A stretch of DNA of 64,000 bases from Corallococcus macrosporus DSM 14697 (lineage in GTDB: Bacteria > Myxococcota > Myxococcia > Myxococcales > Myxococcaceae). The stretch's first letter is position 1. Every line of letters starts with the position of its first letter. The stretch spans positions 4,380,501 through 4,444,500 of the forward strand of contig NZ_CP022203.1 of assembly GCF_002305895.1 (NCBI RefSeq). The letters run 5' to 3'. The notes beneath the pieces were generated by a model that had not been told where the DNA came from, made no database searches, and worked only from the letters and a program-made list of their open reading frames with translations. A program made the position numbers and the translations under genes. This document shows, in pieces, positions 18,542 through 26,498 of this stretch.

Positions 18542-19293
18542 CCACTCGAAGCCGGCTCGTGCTGAACGTCTATGCGCCAGCGCTCATGAGCGACGATGGC
18601 CGCACGCTCGCTGCCATTGAAGGGATGGAGAGGGCGATCCCCGGACTGCGCTTGACATGGGAGGTCTCCAAAGAAGGGCGGTCCATTGCGCTACCCCAAC
18701 GGGACGTGTGGCTTGCCGAGGCAGCCGGACGTGGGGAGTTTCCTCTCGTTTGCAATGGTGACGAGCGCTTTCCGGTGATGATTTCAGGGCGGTGCCGACC
18801 CGCGAGTGCAAGTCCAGGTGGCCAGTCACAGCTTCAGGTGCATGCGAAGCTGCCGCAGGACCCAGCCATCGTCTTGGCAGCCGCAGATGTGCTGGAGCAC
18901 GTAGCGGAGGGGGTCCGCGCACAGTGGGGCCTCGCGGCCCCCTCACCCATATTGCAGGTTATCGCGGACCAAACGGGCCCGAAGCTGAATGGGCCTGAAA
19001 AGCCACCGCGGGGTCTGCCCGCCCTCAAGTTCCCAGAGGCAATCCCGGCGCCCGAGATTCCGCGTCACCTGGGATGGCTGAACTATTGGTCTGCCGCTGC
19101 CGCGAAGGCCATCGGATTTCCAGACCCGATCCGCGACACAGACCTGCTTTCACGGGCGCGTCGCACGGTGTCGGGTGGCTGGGTCGTGCAACTCTCGGAC
19201 GCGCCGCTCGACCTGGACAACCCCGTCCACTTGGACGCGCTCAAGCGGGCTTACGAGCGCTTTCCTGAGATCGGCGGGCGCTCCGCACCGTGA
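18538..19293 (+). CDS. DUF5953-type putative immunity protein
   Basis: 251 residues, no signal peptide, so cytosolic. The sequence (LVLNVYAPALMSDDGRTL, FPLVCNGDERFPV, HLGWLNYWSAAAAKAIGFP, GGWVVQLSDAPLDLDNPVHL) matches the DUF5953 family as I recall it, which accompanies DUF6310 genes in myxobacteria. The ATG at 18538 overlaps the toxin-like gene's stop; a GTG at 18529 is in frame but less likely. Tight coupling to a lipoprotein nuclease-like gene makes an immunity role the simplest reading. Function has not been shown, to my knowledge. Confidence 0.7.
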   Translation: MTTRSRLVLNVYAPALMSDDGRTLAAIEGMERAIPGLRLTWEVSKEGRSIALPQRDVWLAEAAGRGEFPLVCNGDERFPVMISGRCRPASASPGGQSQLQVHAKLPQDPAIVLAAADVLEHVAEGVRAQWGLAAPSPILQVIADQTGPKLNGPEKPPRGLPALKFPEAIPAPEIPRHLGWLNYWSAAAAKAIGFPDPIRDTDLLSRARRTVSGGWVVQLSDAPLDLDNPVHLDALKRAYERFPEIGGRSAP

Positions 19294-19413
19294 CCTCTTC
19301 AAGGTGACACGCGGCGCGCCCTTCCCGAAGATGGATTCGTCGGAAGGCGCTCGCTGCGCGATCCCAGTCGGTGGGAGCGACCCATGTCGAGCGGTCATGC
19401 ACCACTGCTGTGC

Positions 19414-20046
19414 TCAGTCCGCCGCGGCGAAGTGGGCCATCTGGTCCGCGTGCGCTTTCTGGAAGGCGGGGCGGGCGGTAGCGCGGGCGACGTAGTCGCG
19501 GCAGGCCGGGTGCGCCGCCAGCCCGTCGAACCGATCCACGAGCCGCAGCACGTCGGCCATCAGGATGTCTGCGACGGAGAAGCTGCCCGCCAGCCAGTCG
19601 CGCCCCGCCAGCACCGGCTCCAATCGTTCGAGGCGGAGCTTCAGGAAGTCATCGAACGGCTTCGACGCCGCCTTGTCCGCCATGCCGAACTGGAAGAATG
19701 ACCAGGGCAGGCTCGCCATCTCCACCGAGTTGAGGGCGGCGATCACCCATTCGATGGCCTCGGCCCGGCCGCGCGGGTCGGTCGGCATCAGGACGGGGCT
19801 GCGTTCGCCCAGGTGCAGCAGGATGGCGCCGCTCTCGAAGAGGGAGAGGTCGCCGTCCGTCAGCCACGGGACCTGGGCGAAGGGCTGGTGCGCCAGGTGC
19901 CCGGCATCGCGCTCGCGGAAGGGCGTGCGCTCCACGCGGTAGGGCAGCCCGGCCTCCTCCAGCGCCCAGCGCACGCGGAGGTCGCGCACATAGCCGCGCG
20001 GCGTTTTGGGGACCCAGTCGTATGTCGTGAGAACCAGCTCGGCCAT
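19414..20046 (-). CDS. Glutathione S-transferase family protein
   Basis: 210 residues. ATG at 20046 is preceded by AAGGAGGG. An N-terminal thioredoxin-like half has PYRVER, FAQVPWLTDGDLSLFESGAIL (the cis-Pro and Glu-Ser glutathione-binding motif, split here) and LHLGER. An all-helical C-terminal half has LAGSFSVADILMADVL, the usual N-capping box with Asp. Cytosolic; conjugates or reduces with glutathione, substrate unknown. It is transcribed away from the oxoamine synthase operon. Confidence 0.88.
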   Translation of the reverse strand: MAELVLTTYDWVPKTPRGYVRDLRVRWALEEAGLPYRVERTPFRERDAGHLAHQPFAQVPWLTDGDLSLFESGAILLHLGERSPVLMPTDPRGRAEAIEWVIAALNSVEMASLPWSFFQFGMADKAASKPFDDFLKLRLERLEPVLAGRDWLAGSFSVADILMADVLRLVDRFDGLAAHPACRDYVARATARPAFQKAHADQMAHFAAAD

Positions 20047-20215
20047 GCAGCCCTCCTTGAGTGAAGCGGGCAGCATATCCGCGTCGCTCGCATGCCCGGT
20101 GACCGACCAGGCGGACTTCTGACATGGGCGGGTCAAACCGGCACCCGGGTTCTCGCTCCAAGTTTCCACTGCCGTTGTGCGCGCGAACGATGGCTCGTGA
20201 GCACTTCATGGGCGG

Positions 20216-20231
20216 GCCTTCCCAGGAAGGC
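20216..20231. promoter_or_regulatory. 16-bp perfect palindrome upstream of oxoamine synthase operon
   Basis: GCCTTCC-CA-GGAAGGC lies 47 bp before the ATG at 20279 in the divergent promoter region between the glutathione transferase and the operon. Symmetry and position suit an operator for a dimeric repressor, but a 2-nt loop hairpin or chance in GC-rich DNA are alternatives. Confidence 0.35.
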
Positions 20232-20278
20232 GTGAATAGTCAGAACATGCTCGACGCGCGCTCTTGAAGGAGGCGTCG

Positions 20279-21493
20279 ATGGAAGAGAAGAACCGTTACC
20301 GCAACAGCGAGTCGATGATCGTCCACGGCAATCCGTCCTTCCAGGCGGCGAAGGAGGCGGGGCTGCTGGACCTGGCGGTGCACAACACCGGGCGCGGCAC
20401 GCTCGCGCTGAAGGACGGCCGCGAGTTCATCAACATGTGCTCGTGCTCCTACTTGGGCCTGGACGCCGAGCCGGAGGTGCTCCAGGGCGCCATCGACGTG
20501 CTCCAGCGCGAGCGCACCATGGACCTGGCCATCTCCCGGCTGCGCATCCGCCTGGCCATCCTGGACGAGCTCGAGGCGCGGCTGTCCGCGCTCTGGCGTT
20601 CGAAGGTCATCGTCACCACCACGGCGAGCTATGCGAGCGCGGGGCTGCTTCCGCTCATCGCCTCCGGCCACCTGCTGCCCGAGGGCCGCAAGCCCGTCCT
20701 GGTCTTCGACAAGTCGGCGCACTTCTCGATGAACCTCATCAAGCCCATCTGCGCGGATGAGACCGAGGTGCTGACGTCGCCGCACAATGATTTGGAGTTC
20801 CTGGAGGACGTCTGCCGCAAGCACGCGCGCGTGGCCTACGTGGCGGACGGCTTCTATTCGATGGGCGGCGCGGCGGTGGTGAAGGAGCTGCTCGCGCTCC
20901 AGGACCGCTACGGCCTCTTCCTGTACTTCGATGACTCCCACGCGCTCTCCGTCTACGGCGAGGCGGGAGAGGGCTTCGTCCGCTCCCTGGCGGGCGGCGA
21001 GCTGAGCCCGCGCACCATCATCATCGCGTCGCTGGGCAAGGGTTTCGGCACGGCGGGCGGCGCCGTGATGCTCGGGCCCCAGCAGCATGTGGACCTGGTG
21101 GGGCGCTTCGCGGGGCCCCTGGGCTGGTCCCAGAGCCTGTCCATCCCGGCCATCGGCGCTGGCATGGCCTCCGCGCGCATCCACGGCACGCCCGAGCTGG
21201 CGAAGCGACAGCAGGCCCTGCGCGCCAACATCCGCTTCTTCGACGAGCGCGTGCCCACCCGGACCTCGGGGGAGGACTTCCCCATCAAGGTCATCGACGT
21301 GGGGCCGGAGGAGGTCGCGGTGGAGCGCTCGCGGCGGCTGCTGGAGCGGGGCTTCTATTCATCGGCGGTGTTCTTCCCCATCGTCCCCAAGGGGCGCGCG
21401 GGGCTGCGCATCATGTTGCGGTCGAACCTGTCGCAAGCGGACGTGCAGCGCCTGTGCGACGCCGTGCGAGAGATCTCCGCGCCAACAGCCTGA
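20279..21493 (+). CDS. Alpha-oxoamine synthase family PLP enzyme (BioF/Kbl/CqsA-like)
   Basis: 404 residues, ATG at 20279 with AAGGAGG five bases upstream. Fold-type I PLP enzyme: FINMCSCSYLGLD (substrate entry), TTTASYASAG (cofactor ring region), DDSHALSVYGE (Asp and His for the pyridine ring) and Lys254 in SLGKGFGTAGG for the internal aldimine. The family condenses an acyl-CoA with an amino acid and loses CO2, giving an alpha-aminoketone. It is not a typical biotin BioF: no other bio genes are near. It leads an operon with CoA-ester enzymes, which may make or tailor its acyl donor. The product cannot be read from sequence. Confidence 0.88.
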   Translation: MEEKNRYRNSESMIVHGNPSFQAAKEAGLLDLAVHNTGRGTLALKDGREFINMCSCSYLGLDAEPEVLQGAIDVLQRERTMDLAISRLRIRLAILDELEARLSALWRSKVIVTTTASYASAGLLPLIASGHLLPEGRKPVLVFDKSAHFSMNLIKPICADETEVLTSPHNDLEFLEDVCRKHARVAYVADGFYSMGGAAVVKELLALQDRYGLFLYFDDSHALSVYGEAGEGFVRSLAGGELSPRTIIIASLGKGFGTAGGAVMLGPQQHVDLVGRFAGPLGWSQSLSIPAIGAGMASARIHGTPELAKRQQALRANIRFFDERVPTRTSGEDFPIKVIDVGPEEVAVERSRRLLERGFYSSAVFFPIVPKGRAGLRIMLRSNLSQADVQRLCDAVREISAPTA

Positions 21494-21510
21494 GCGGGGG
21501 AGGTGGCGTC

Positions 21511-22404
21511 ATGCCGTTGTCCATTGCTTGCAGGTCCATGCTGGTGACCCCCGCCCTGGAGCCGTCGCGCTTCGACAAGGCCTCTGAAGTGGGCGCGGAC
21601 GTGGGGCTGCTCGACCTGGAGGATGGCGTGCCCCGGGCCTTCAAGCCCGAGGCGCGCCGGCTGGCCACCGAGCACCTGGCGCGGGGCCGCGCGTCGCGCC
21701 CCATGGCGCTGCGAATCAACAGCCTTCGCACCGAGGACGGACTCCGCGACGTGCTGGCCCTGCTGGACAGAGGAGCCCGGCCCGACCTCGTGCTGCTCCC
21801 CAAGGTGGAGTCGCCCGCGGAGCTGCAGCAGCTTGACGCGCTGCTGAGCCCCCGGCTCCCGGACGTGGCGCTGCTGGCCATCATCGAGACGTCACGGGGT
21901 GTGGCCGCGGTGGATGCCATCGCCACCGCCACGCCGAGGCTCCAGGGGCTGATTTTCGGAGCGGCCGACCTGTCCGCGGAGCTGGGCATCCCGCTGACGT
22001 GGGAGCCCATGCTGTACGCGCGCTCGCGCATCGCCATGGCGGCGGGGGCGGCGGGGCTGTCCGCCATTGACTCGCCCTGCTTCGACATGGAGGACCTGGA
22101 CGCGGTGGAGGAGGAGACGCGCCGGGCCCGCGCGCTGGGCTTCGTGGGGAAGATCGTCATCCATCCGCAGCAGGTGGCCGCCGTCCACCGGGCGCTGCGT
22201 CCGTGTCCGCGCACGGTGGACCACGCGCGCCGCGTGGTGGCGCAGGCGGAGGATGACGGGCTGGGCGGCATCCGCCGGCTGGGCGGCGCCATGGTGGGGC
22301 CTCCGCTGGTGGCGGCGGCGCGGCGCGTGCTGGCCAACGAGCACCTGATGGAGGAGCTGGAGTCCGCGCCCAGGCGGCAGGGCGCCAGGACGGGAGACAC
22401 ATGA
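21511..22404 (+). CDS. HpcH/HpaI/CitE family CoA-ester lyase
   Basis: 297 residues, ATG at 21511 after GGGGGAGG. It shows the TIM-barrel landmarks of the CitE/malyl-CoA lyase group: LLDLEDGVP (Glu and Asp metal ligands), ALRINS, LLPKVESP, LAIIETSRG, FGAADLSAELG and GKIVIHPQQV. These enzymes cleave or form malyl-CoA, beta-methylmalyl-CoA or citramalyl-CoA bonds with Mg2+. It lies 17 bp after the oxoamine synthase and overlaps the MaoC gene by 4 bp. Exact substrate unknown; partner hydratase suggests beta-methylmalyl-CoA-like chemistry. Confidence 0.87.
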   Translation: MPLSIACRSMLVTPALEPSRFDKASEVGADVGLLDLEDGVPRAFKPEARRLATEHLARGRASRPMALRINSLRTEDGLRDVLALLDRGARPDLVLLPKVESPAELQQLDALLSPRLPDVALLAIIETSRGVAAVDAIATATPRLQGLIFGAADLSAELGIPLTWEPMLYARSRIAMAAGAAGLSAIDSPCFDMEDLDAVEEETRRARALGFVGKIVIHPQQVAAVHRALRPCPRTVDHARRVVAQAEDDGLGGIRRLGGAMVGPPLVAAARRVLANEHLMEELESAPRRQGARTGDT

Positions 22405-22928
22405 AGAAGATGGTCACCGCCCACAAGAAGGTGGGCAAGCAGCGCTACCGCGAGACACACGGCCTCTACTTCGAGGACTTCGAGGTGGGCGACGTCTTCG
22501 AGCACCGGCCCGGCCGCACGCTCACCGACGTGGACAACATGTGGCAGTCCCTGCTGTGCCTCAACACGCACCCGCTCCACATCGACGCGGTGTACGCCAG
22601 CAAGACGGAGTGGAAGAAGCCGCTGATGTCCAGCCTGGTGACGCTGGCCATCGTCGGCGGCATGAGCCTCAACAGCACCAGCGCCAAGGGCGTGGCCAAC
22701 CTCGGTTGGGACAAGGTCCGGCTCACGGCGCCCGTCTTCGTGGGGGACACCATCTACGCGGAGAGCCGCGTGCTGGACAAGCGCATGTCACGCTCGCGCC
22801 GCACCCAGGGCATCGTCTCCGTGGAGACGAAGGGCGTGAAGGCGGACGGCACGGTGTTCATGACCTTCGAGCGCTCGTTCCTGGTGCCGCTCAAGAAGCA
22901 CAGCGTGGACGTGGATGCGAATTATTGA
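22401..22928 (+). CDS. MaoC-like (hot-dog fold) hydratase/dehydratase
   Basis: 175 residues starting in an ATGA overlap with the lyase. YFEDFEVGDVFEHRPGRTLT is the classic MaoC opening, followed by LNTHPLHID, which holds the Asn/His-type catalytic loop of R-hydratases, and LTLAIVGGM- and FVGDTIY-like strands. MaoC proteins hydrate enoyl-CoA; next to a CitE-type lyase the family includes mesaconyl-CoA hydratases. Here the pairing may make or break a branched hydroxyacyl-CoA. Cytosolic. Confidence 0.87.
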   Translation: MKKMVTAHKKVGKQRYRETHGLYFEDFEVGDVFEHRPGRTLTDVDNMWQSLLCLNTHPLHIDAVYASKTEWKKPLMSSLVTLAIVGGMSLNSTSAKGVANLGWDKVRLTAPVFVGDTIYAESRVLDKRMSRSRRTQGIVSVETKGVKADGTVFMTFERSFLVPLKKHSVDVDANY

Positions 22929-22935
22929 AGCGCCG

Positions 22936-23916
22936 ATGCGGGCAATCACACAGGACGGGCCGGGTGGGCCGGAGGTGCTGCGCCTGTGCGAGCTGCCTCG
23001 GCCGGTGCCGGGTCCGCGCCAGCTCCGCGTCCGGGTGCGCGCCTCCGCGCTCAACCGGGGAGACCTCCTCCAGCGCAGCGGGCGCTACCCGCTGCCCCCC
23101 GATGTGGCCAGCCCGCTGATTGGCGTGGAGGTGGCGGGAGAGGTGGAGGCTATCGGCGCGGAGGTGCGCGGCTTCCAGCCAGGACAGCGCGTCTTCGGGC
23201 TGGTGGACGGCGGGGGCTACGCGGAGGCGTGCCTGATGGAGGAGGGGATGGCCATTCCGATGCCGCCGGGCTGGAGCTTCGTGAACGCCGCGGCGGTTCC
23301 AGAGGCCTTCTTCACCGCGCACGAGGCGTTGGTGGAGCTGGGCGGCCTGCGCGCGGGCCAGTCCATCCTCATCCACGCCGGGGGCAGCGGCGTGGGCACC
23401 GCGTGCATCCAGGTGGCGCGCGCGGTGGGCGCGCGGGTGTTCTTCACCGTGAGCACCGAGGAGAAGCTGCGCCGCTGCCTGGCGCTGGGCGCCGAGGCGG
23501 GCGTGCTGCGGACCGGGCAGGACTTCGCGCAAGAGGTCCCCCGCCTCACCCAGGGCGCGGGCGTGGACGTGGTGGCGGACTTCGTGGGCGGCGCCGCCCT
23601 GGCCCGCAACCTGTCCGTGTTGAAGTTCGGCGGCAGCCTGTTGCTGCTGGGCGTGCTGGACGGCATGGAGGGCGCGCTGGACGTGCGCCAGGTCATCCTG
23701 CGCCGGCTCCAGCTTCGCGGCATGTCGCTGCGTCCGCTGCCCCTGGAGGAGAAGGTGGCCGTCACCCGCCGCTTCCGCGAGCGGTGGTTGCCGGAGCTGG
23801 CGGTGGGGCGGGTGCGGCCCGTCATCGACTCCACCTTCCCGCTGGAGCGCGTGGCGGACGCGCACCGGCGCATGGAGTCCAACGCCAGCTTCGGGAAGCT
23901 CGTCCTGGAGCTGTAG
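22936..23916 (+). CDS. MDR-family NAD(P)H:quinone oxidoreductase / enoyl reductase-like (PIG3-type)
   Basis: 326 residues from the ATG at 22936; an ATG at 22915 inside the end of the MaoC gene is equally open and would give 333. No good ribosome site marks either, which fits translational coupling. Zinc-less medium-chain dehydrogenase: ALNRGDLLQRSGRYP, GVEVAGEVEAIG, AAAVPEAFFTAHEAL and the nucleotide motif IHAGGSGVGTACIQVA. It resembles PIG3/QorA. As the last gene of the operon it could reduce an enone made by the upstream enzymes. Confidence 0.87.
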   Translation: MRAITQDGPGGPEVLRLCELPRPVPGPRQLRVRVRASALNRGDLLQRSGRYPLPPDVASPLIGVEVAGEVEAIGAEVRGFQPGQRVFGLVDGGGYAEACLMEEGMAIPMPPGWSFVNAAAVPEAFFTAHEALVELGGLRAGQSILIHAGGSGVGTACIQVARAVGARVFFTVSTEEKLRRCLALGAEAGVLRTGQDFAQEVPRLTQGAGVDVVADFVGGAALARNLSVLKFGGSLLLLGVLDGMEGALDVRQVILRRLQLRGMSLRPLPLEEKVAVTRRFRERWLPELAVGRVRPVIDSTFPLERVADAHRRMESNASFGKLVLEL

Positions 23917-23921
23917 CCCGC

Positions 23922-24926
23922 TCAAGCCCGGACGACGCAGCGGAACCCGATGTGTGAGGTGCCGCTGTCCACCGCCTGGGGCGAACGCGCCGCCGGGCGG
24001 TAGCGCAGGCAGTAGTTGGGCGCGCACAGGTGGCTGCCGCCCTTGAGCACGCGGCGGGGAATCTTCACCTTGGGCAGGCAGGGGTCCAGGCTGCGCTCCG
24101 ACGTGGCCGGTCCCCGGGGATTGACGGGGATGCAGCACGGCTTGCCGGCGTGGTGCTCGTGCCGCTCCTGATACCAGTCGGAGGTCCACTCCCACACGTT
24201 GCCGGCCATGTCGAAGAGGCCGAAGGCGTTCGGCGGGAAGCTGCCCACCGGAGAGGTCCCCTCGAAGCCATCCGTGTTCAGGTTCTGCCAGGGGAACTCG
24301 CCCTGCCAGGTGTTGGCCATCAGCTTGCCACCCGGCGCGAACTCGTCACCCCAGACGTAGACCTTGCGTTCCATGCCGCCTCGCGCGGCGTACTCCCATT
24401 CCGCCTCGGTGGGCAGGGCCTTGTCCGCCCAGCGGGCATACGCGAGCGCGTCCTCGTAGCAGACGTGGACCACCGGGTGCTGTTCGCGTCCCTCCAGCGT
24501 GCTGTCCGGCCCCTCCGGGTGCTTCCAGCAGGCGCCCGCCGTGTAGAACCACCACTGCGTCAAGTCCCGCAGGTCCACGCGGCCGAGCGTCTTCTTGAAG
24601 ACGAGCGAGCCGGGGACGAGCAGCGCCGGGTTCGCGCCGGGGAAGTCGTCGGGGTTCAGGGGCCGCTCGGCCACGGTGACGTAGCCGGTGGCCTCCACGA
24701 AGCGCTGGAAGTCCGCGTTCGTCACCGGCTGGCTGTCCATCCAGAAGTCCGTCACCGTCACCTGGTGCGAGGGCCGCTCCTCCGGATAGTGGTGGTCCGA
24801 GCCCATCCAGGACGTGCCTCCCGGGATGAAGACCATGCCCGGCAGCGAGCGGGCCTCCTGCTCCACGCCGCTGTCGAGGGTGCGCCCGTCCCGGGTCGCG
24901 GCTTCGTCGACGACGTCGATGCTCAT
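23922..24926 (-). CDS. Formylglycine-generating enzyme (SUMF1/FGE family)
   Basis: 334 residues, ATG at 24926 after AGGAGG. It has the family opening FIPGGTSWMGSDHHYPEERP, LPTEAEWEYAARGG, NVWEWTSDWY and the end GFRCV. Both active-site cysteines are present in HLCAPNYC (about Cys301 and Cys306, five apart as in human FGE), followed by the RYRPAARS segment. It is therefore a genuine FGE rather than a catalytically dead relative. FGE converts a Cys in type I sulfatases to formylglycine using O2 and copper. No sulfatase is nearby, so it must serve one encoded elsewhere. Convergent with the oxidoreductase, only 5 bp between stops. Confidence 0.92.
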   Translation of the reverse strand: MSIDVVDEAATRDGRTLDSGVEQEARSLPGMVFIPGGTSWMGSDHHYPEERPSHQVTVTDFWMDSQPVTNADFQRFVEATGYVTVAERPLNPDDFPGANPALLVPGSLVFKKTLGRVDLRDLTQWWFYTAGACWKHPEGPDSTLEGREQHPVVHVCYEDALAYARWADKALPTEAEWEYAARGGMERKVYVWGDEFAPGGKLMANTWQGEFPWQNLNTDGFEGTSPVGSFPPNAFGLFDMAGNVWEWTSDWYQERHEHHAGKPCCIPVNPRGPATSERSLDPCLPKVKIPRRVLKGGSHLCAPNYCLRYRPAARSPQAVDSGTSHIGFRCVVRA

Positions 24927-25127
24927 GTGCGTGCCTCCTTCTCTGCGAGAGCGGAGGGGCGCGCCGTGCCCCGGCTCCAAACGTGTGGGGCCGCGCGGCA
25001 CGGAACAATCCGGCCCTGGGGGACAGGCCTCGTGTCCGCGCCTGCTCCTCCCGCCGGTCCCTGGCATCCAGCCCAGGGGCGCTTGTGGGTTGCTGGACGC
25101 GTCGCCACCGTGGGAGGCGGCGCCGTT

Positions 25128-26270
25128 ATGGACCCGCACTCGACGATTGCCGAATTCTCACTGGTGAAGGGCGGCCTGCTGTTCGAGACCGAGCGCCGGC
25201 TCCGGCGGGGCCCGCGCAAGCGCCATGACCTCGTGTGGCGGGCGCTGGGCTTCTCGGCGATTGGCTGGTTGCCCCTGCTGCTCTTCTCGCTGCCGTCCGG
25301 CGGGGCGACGGTGAACTCCTTGTTCCTGGAGCTCCAGATTCACGCGCAGTTGTTGATCGCGCTGCCCGTGCTGCTCGCCGCGGAGCCCTACGTCGATGGG
25401 CGCCTGTGCGTCGCGGTCCGCCAGTTCATCAACTCGAACCTGGTGGCGGCGGATGGCCTCCAGACCTTCGAGGAGGATGCCCGCCGCGCCATGCGCTGGC
25501 GGGACAGCTACCTGGCGGAGGCGCTGCTCCTCATCCTGGCGTACGCACTCACCTTCATCACCCCGGCCGACGCCACCCGGTCGTGGACCCTGAGCGGCGA
25601 CGGGTTCTCCATGGCGGGCTGGTGGAACCTGGCCGTGAGCCAGCCCCTGTTCCGCTTCCTGGCGCTCCGGTGGATCTGGCGGGGCGTCGTGTGGAGCGCC
25701 TTCCTGCTGCGCGTGTCACGGCTGCCGTTGACCCTGGTGCCCACGCATCCGGACATGATGGGCGGGCTCGGATTCCTGCCCATCTGTCAGGCCAGCTTCT
25801 CGCCCGTGGTGTTCTCCCTGGCCGTGGTGGTGGCCGCGTACACGTCCCGCGTGGAGCACAAGGGCCTGTCCTCCAATCCCGTGGTCTACGTGATTCCGCT
25901 GGTGGTCATCGCGGCCGTCGCGGTGGTGCTGGTGTTCGCGCCCATGGGCTTCTTCGCGCCCCAGCTCGTGCAGGCGAAGCGCCGCGGCGACGAGGGCTTC
26001 TCGAAGGTCGCGTCCAATCACTCGCGTCAGTTCGAGCACAAGTGGTTTCGCCGGGGCCCGGAGCCTGAGCTGCTCGGCGCGCCGGAGATGTCCTCGCTGG
26101 CGGACATCGGCACGGCCTTCACCCTGGCCCGGAGGATGCGCCTGCTGCCCTTCGACATGCGGGCCCTGTACGCCGTGGTGGGCGCGGCGTTGGCGCCGCT
26201 CGTCATGCTGCTGGTGGCGGACCGGCAGTTCATCTCCGTCCTCAAGTTCATCCACGAAGGCTTGAGGTGA
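25128..26270 (+). CDS. Uncharacterised multi-pass inner-membrane protein
   Basis: 380 residues from the ATG at 25128, which has GGGAGG about ten bases upstream; an open frame runs far upstream but lacks coding character. Predicted helices: about 38-57, 68-88, 120-138, 157-180, 215-240, 255-280 and 335-355. Conserved-looking LVPTHPDMMGGLGFLPICQ and the amphipathic SLADIGTAFTLARRMRLLPFD suggest a member of a known-but-unnamed membrane family I cannot put a function to. Divergent from the FGE gene across 201 bp. Confidence 0.75.
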   Translation: MDPHSTIAEFSLVKGGLLFETERRLRRGPRKRHDLVWRALGFSAIGWLPLLLFSLPSGGATVNSLFLELQIHAQLLIALPVLLAAEPYVDGRLCVAVRQFINSNLVAADGLQTFEEDARRAMRWRDSYLAEALLLILAYALTFITPADATRSWTLSGDGFSMAGWWNLAVSQPLFRFLALRWIWRGVVWSAFLLRVSRLPLTLVPTHPDMMGGLGFLPICQASFSPVVFSLAVVVAAYTSRVEHKGLSSNPVVYVIPLVVIAAVAVVLVFAPMGFFAPQLVQAKRRGDEGFSKVASNHSRQFEHKWFRRGPEPELLGAPEMSSLADIGTAFTLARRMRLLPFDMRALYAVVGAALAPLVMLLVADRQFISVLKFIHEGLR

Positions 26271-26371
26271 CGCGGGCCCGGGGGCGCCGCGCTCCGCCGC
26301 GAGCCCTCCCTGGCGTGGCCGTACCCCACCGCTGGGCACCTCCCCGGGGAACAATGGCGCGGCAATCCGGG

Positions 26372-26400
26372 TTGAACCGGGAGCCGTGGCGCTCTATATG
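26372..26400 (+). promoter_or_regulatory. Sigma-70-like promoter for the riboswitch-exporter transcript
   Basis: TTGAAC (26372-26377) and TATATG (26395-26400) are separated by exactly 17 bp. This places a transcription start near 26407, about 30 nt before the riboswitch aptamer. Confidence 0.55.
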
Positions 26401-26437
26401 GCCATGCGCCAGCGTCCCCATCGTGGGGCCGTCTGGC

Positions 26438-26478
26438 CCGGACGAGGCGCGCCGTACCCGGTCAGGACAAGACGACGC
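26438..26478 (+). ncRNA. Guanidine-III (ykkC-III) riboswitch
   Basis: The 41 nt here match the guanidine-III aptamer consensus as I remember it at 39 positions: it opens CCGGACGAGG, has GCGCCGTACCCGGTCAGGAC in the middle and ends AAGAC-GACGC. The two CCGG blocks can pair as in the known pseudoknot. One difference creates a C-A mismatch in the GCGCCGT/ACGACGC helix. It lies 20 nt before the ATG of a guanidinium exporter, and the AGGAG ribosome site at 26485-26489 is within reach of the structure. Guanidine binding would be expected to raise translation of the exporter. Confidence 0.9.
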
Positions 26479-26498
26479 GACAACAGGAGTCGTACGTC

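Noticed and set aside
24030-25127. Extension of the membrane-protein gene through the FGE gene
   Set aside because: The extra 366 codons are antisense to the FGE and low-complexity; the ATG at 25128 starts the membrane protein.
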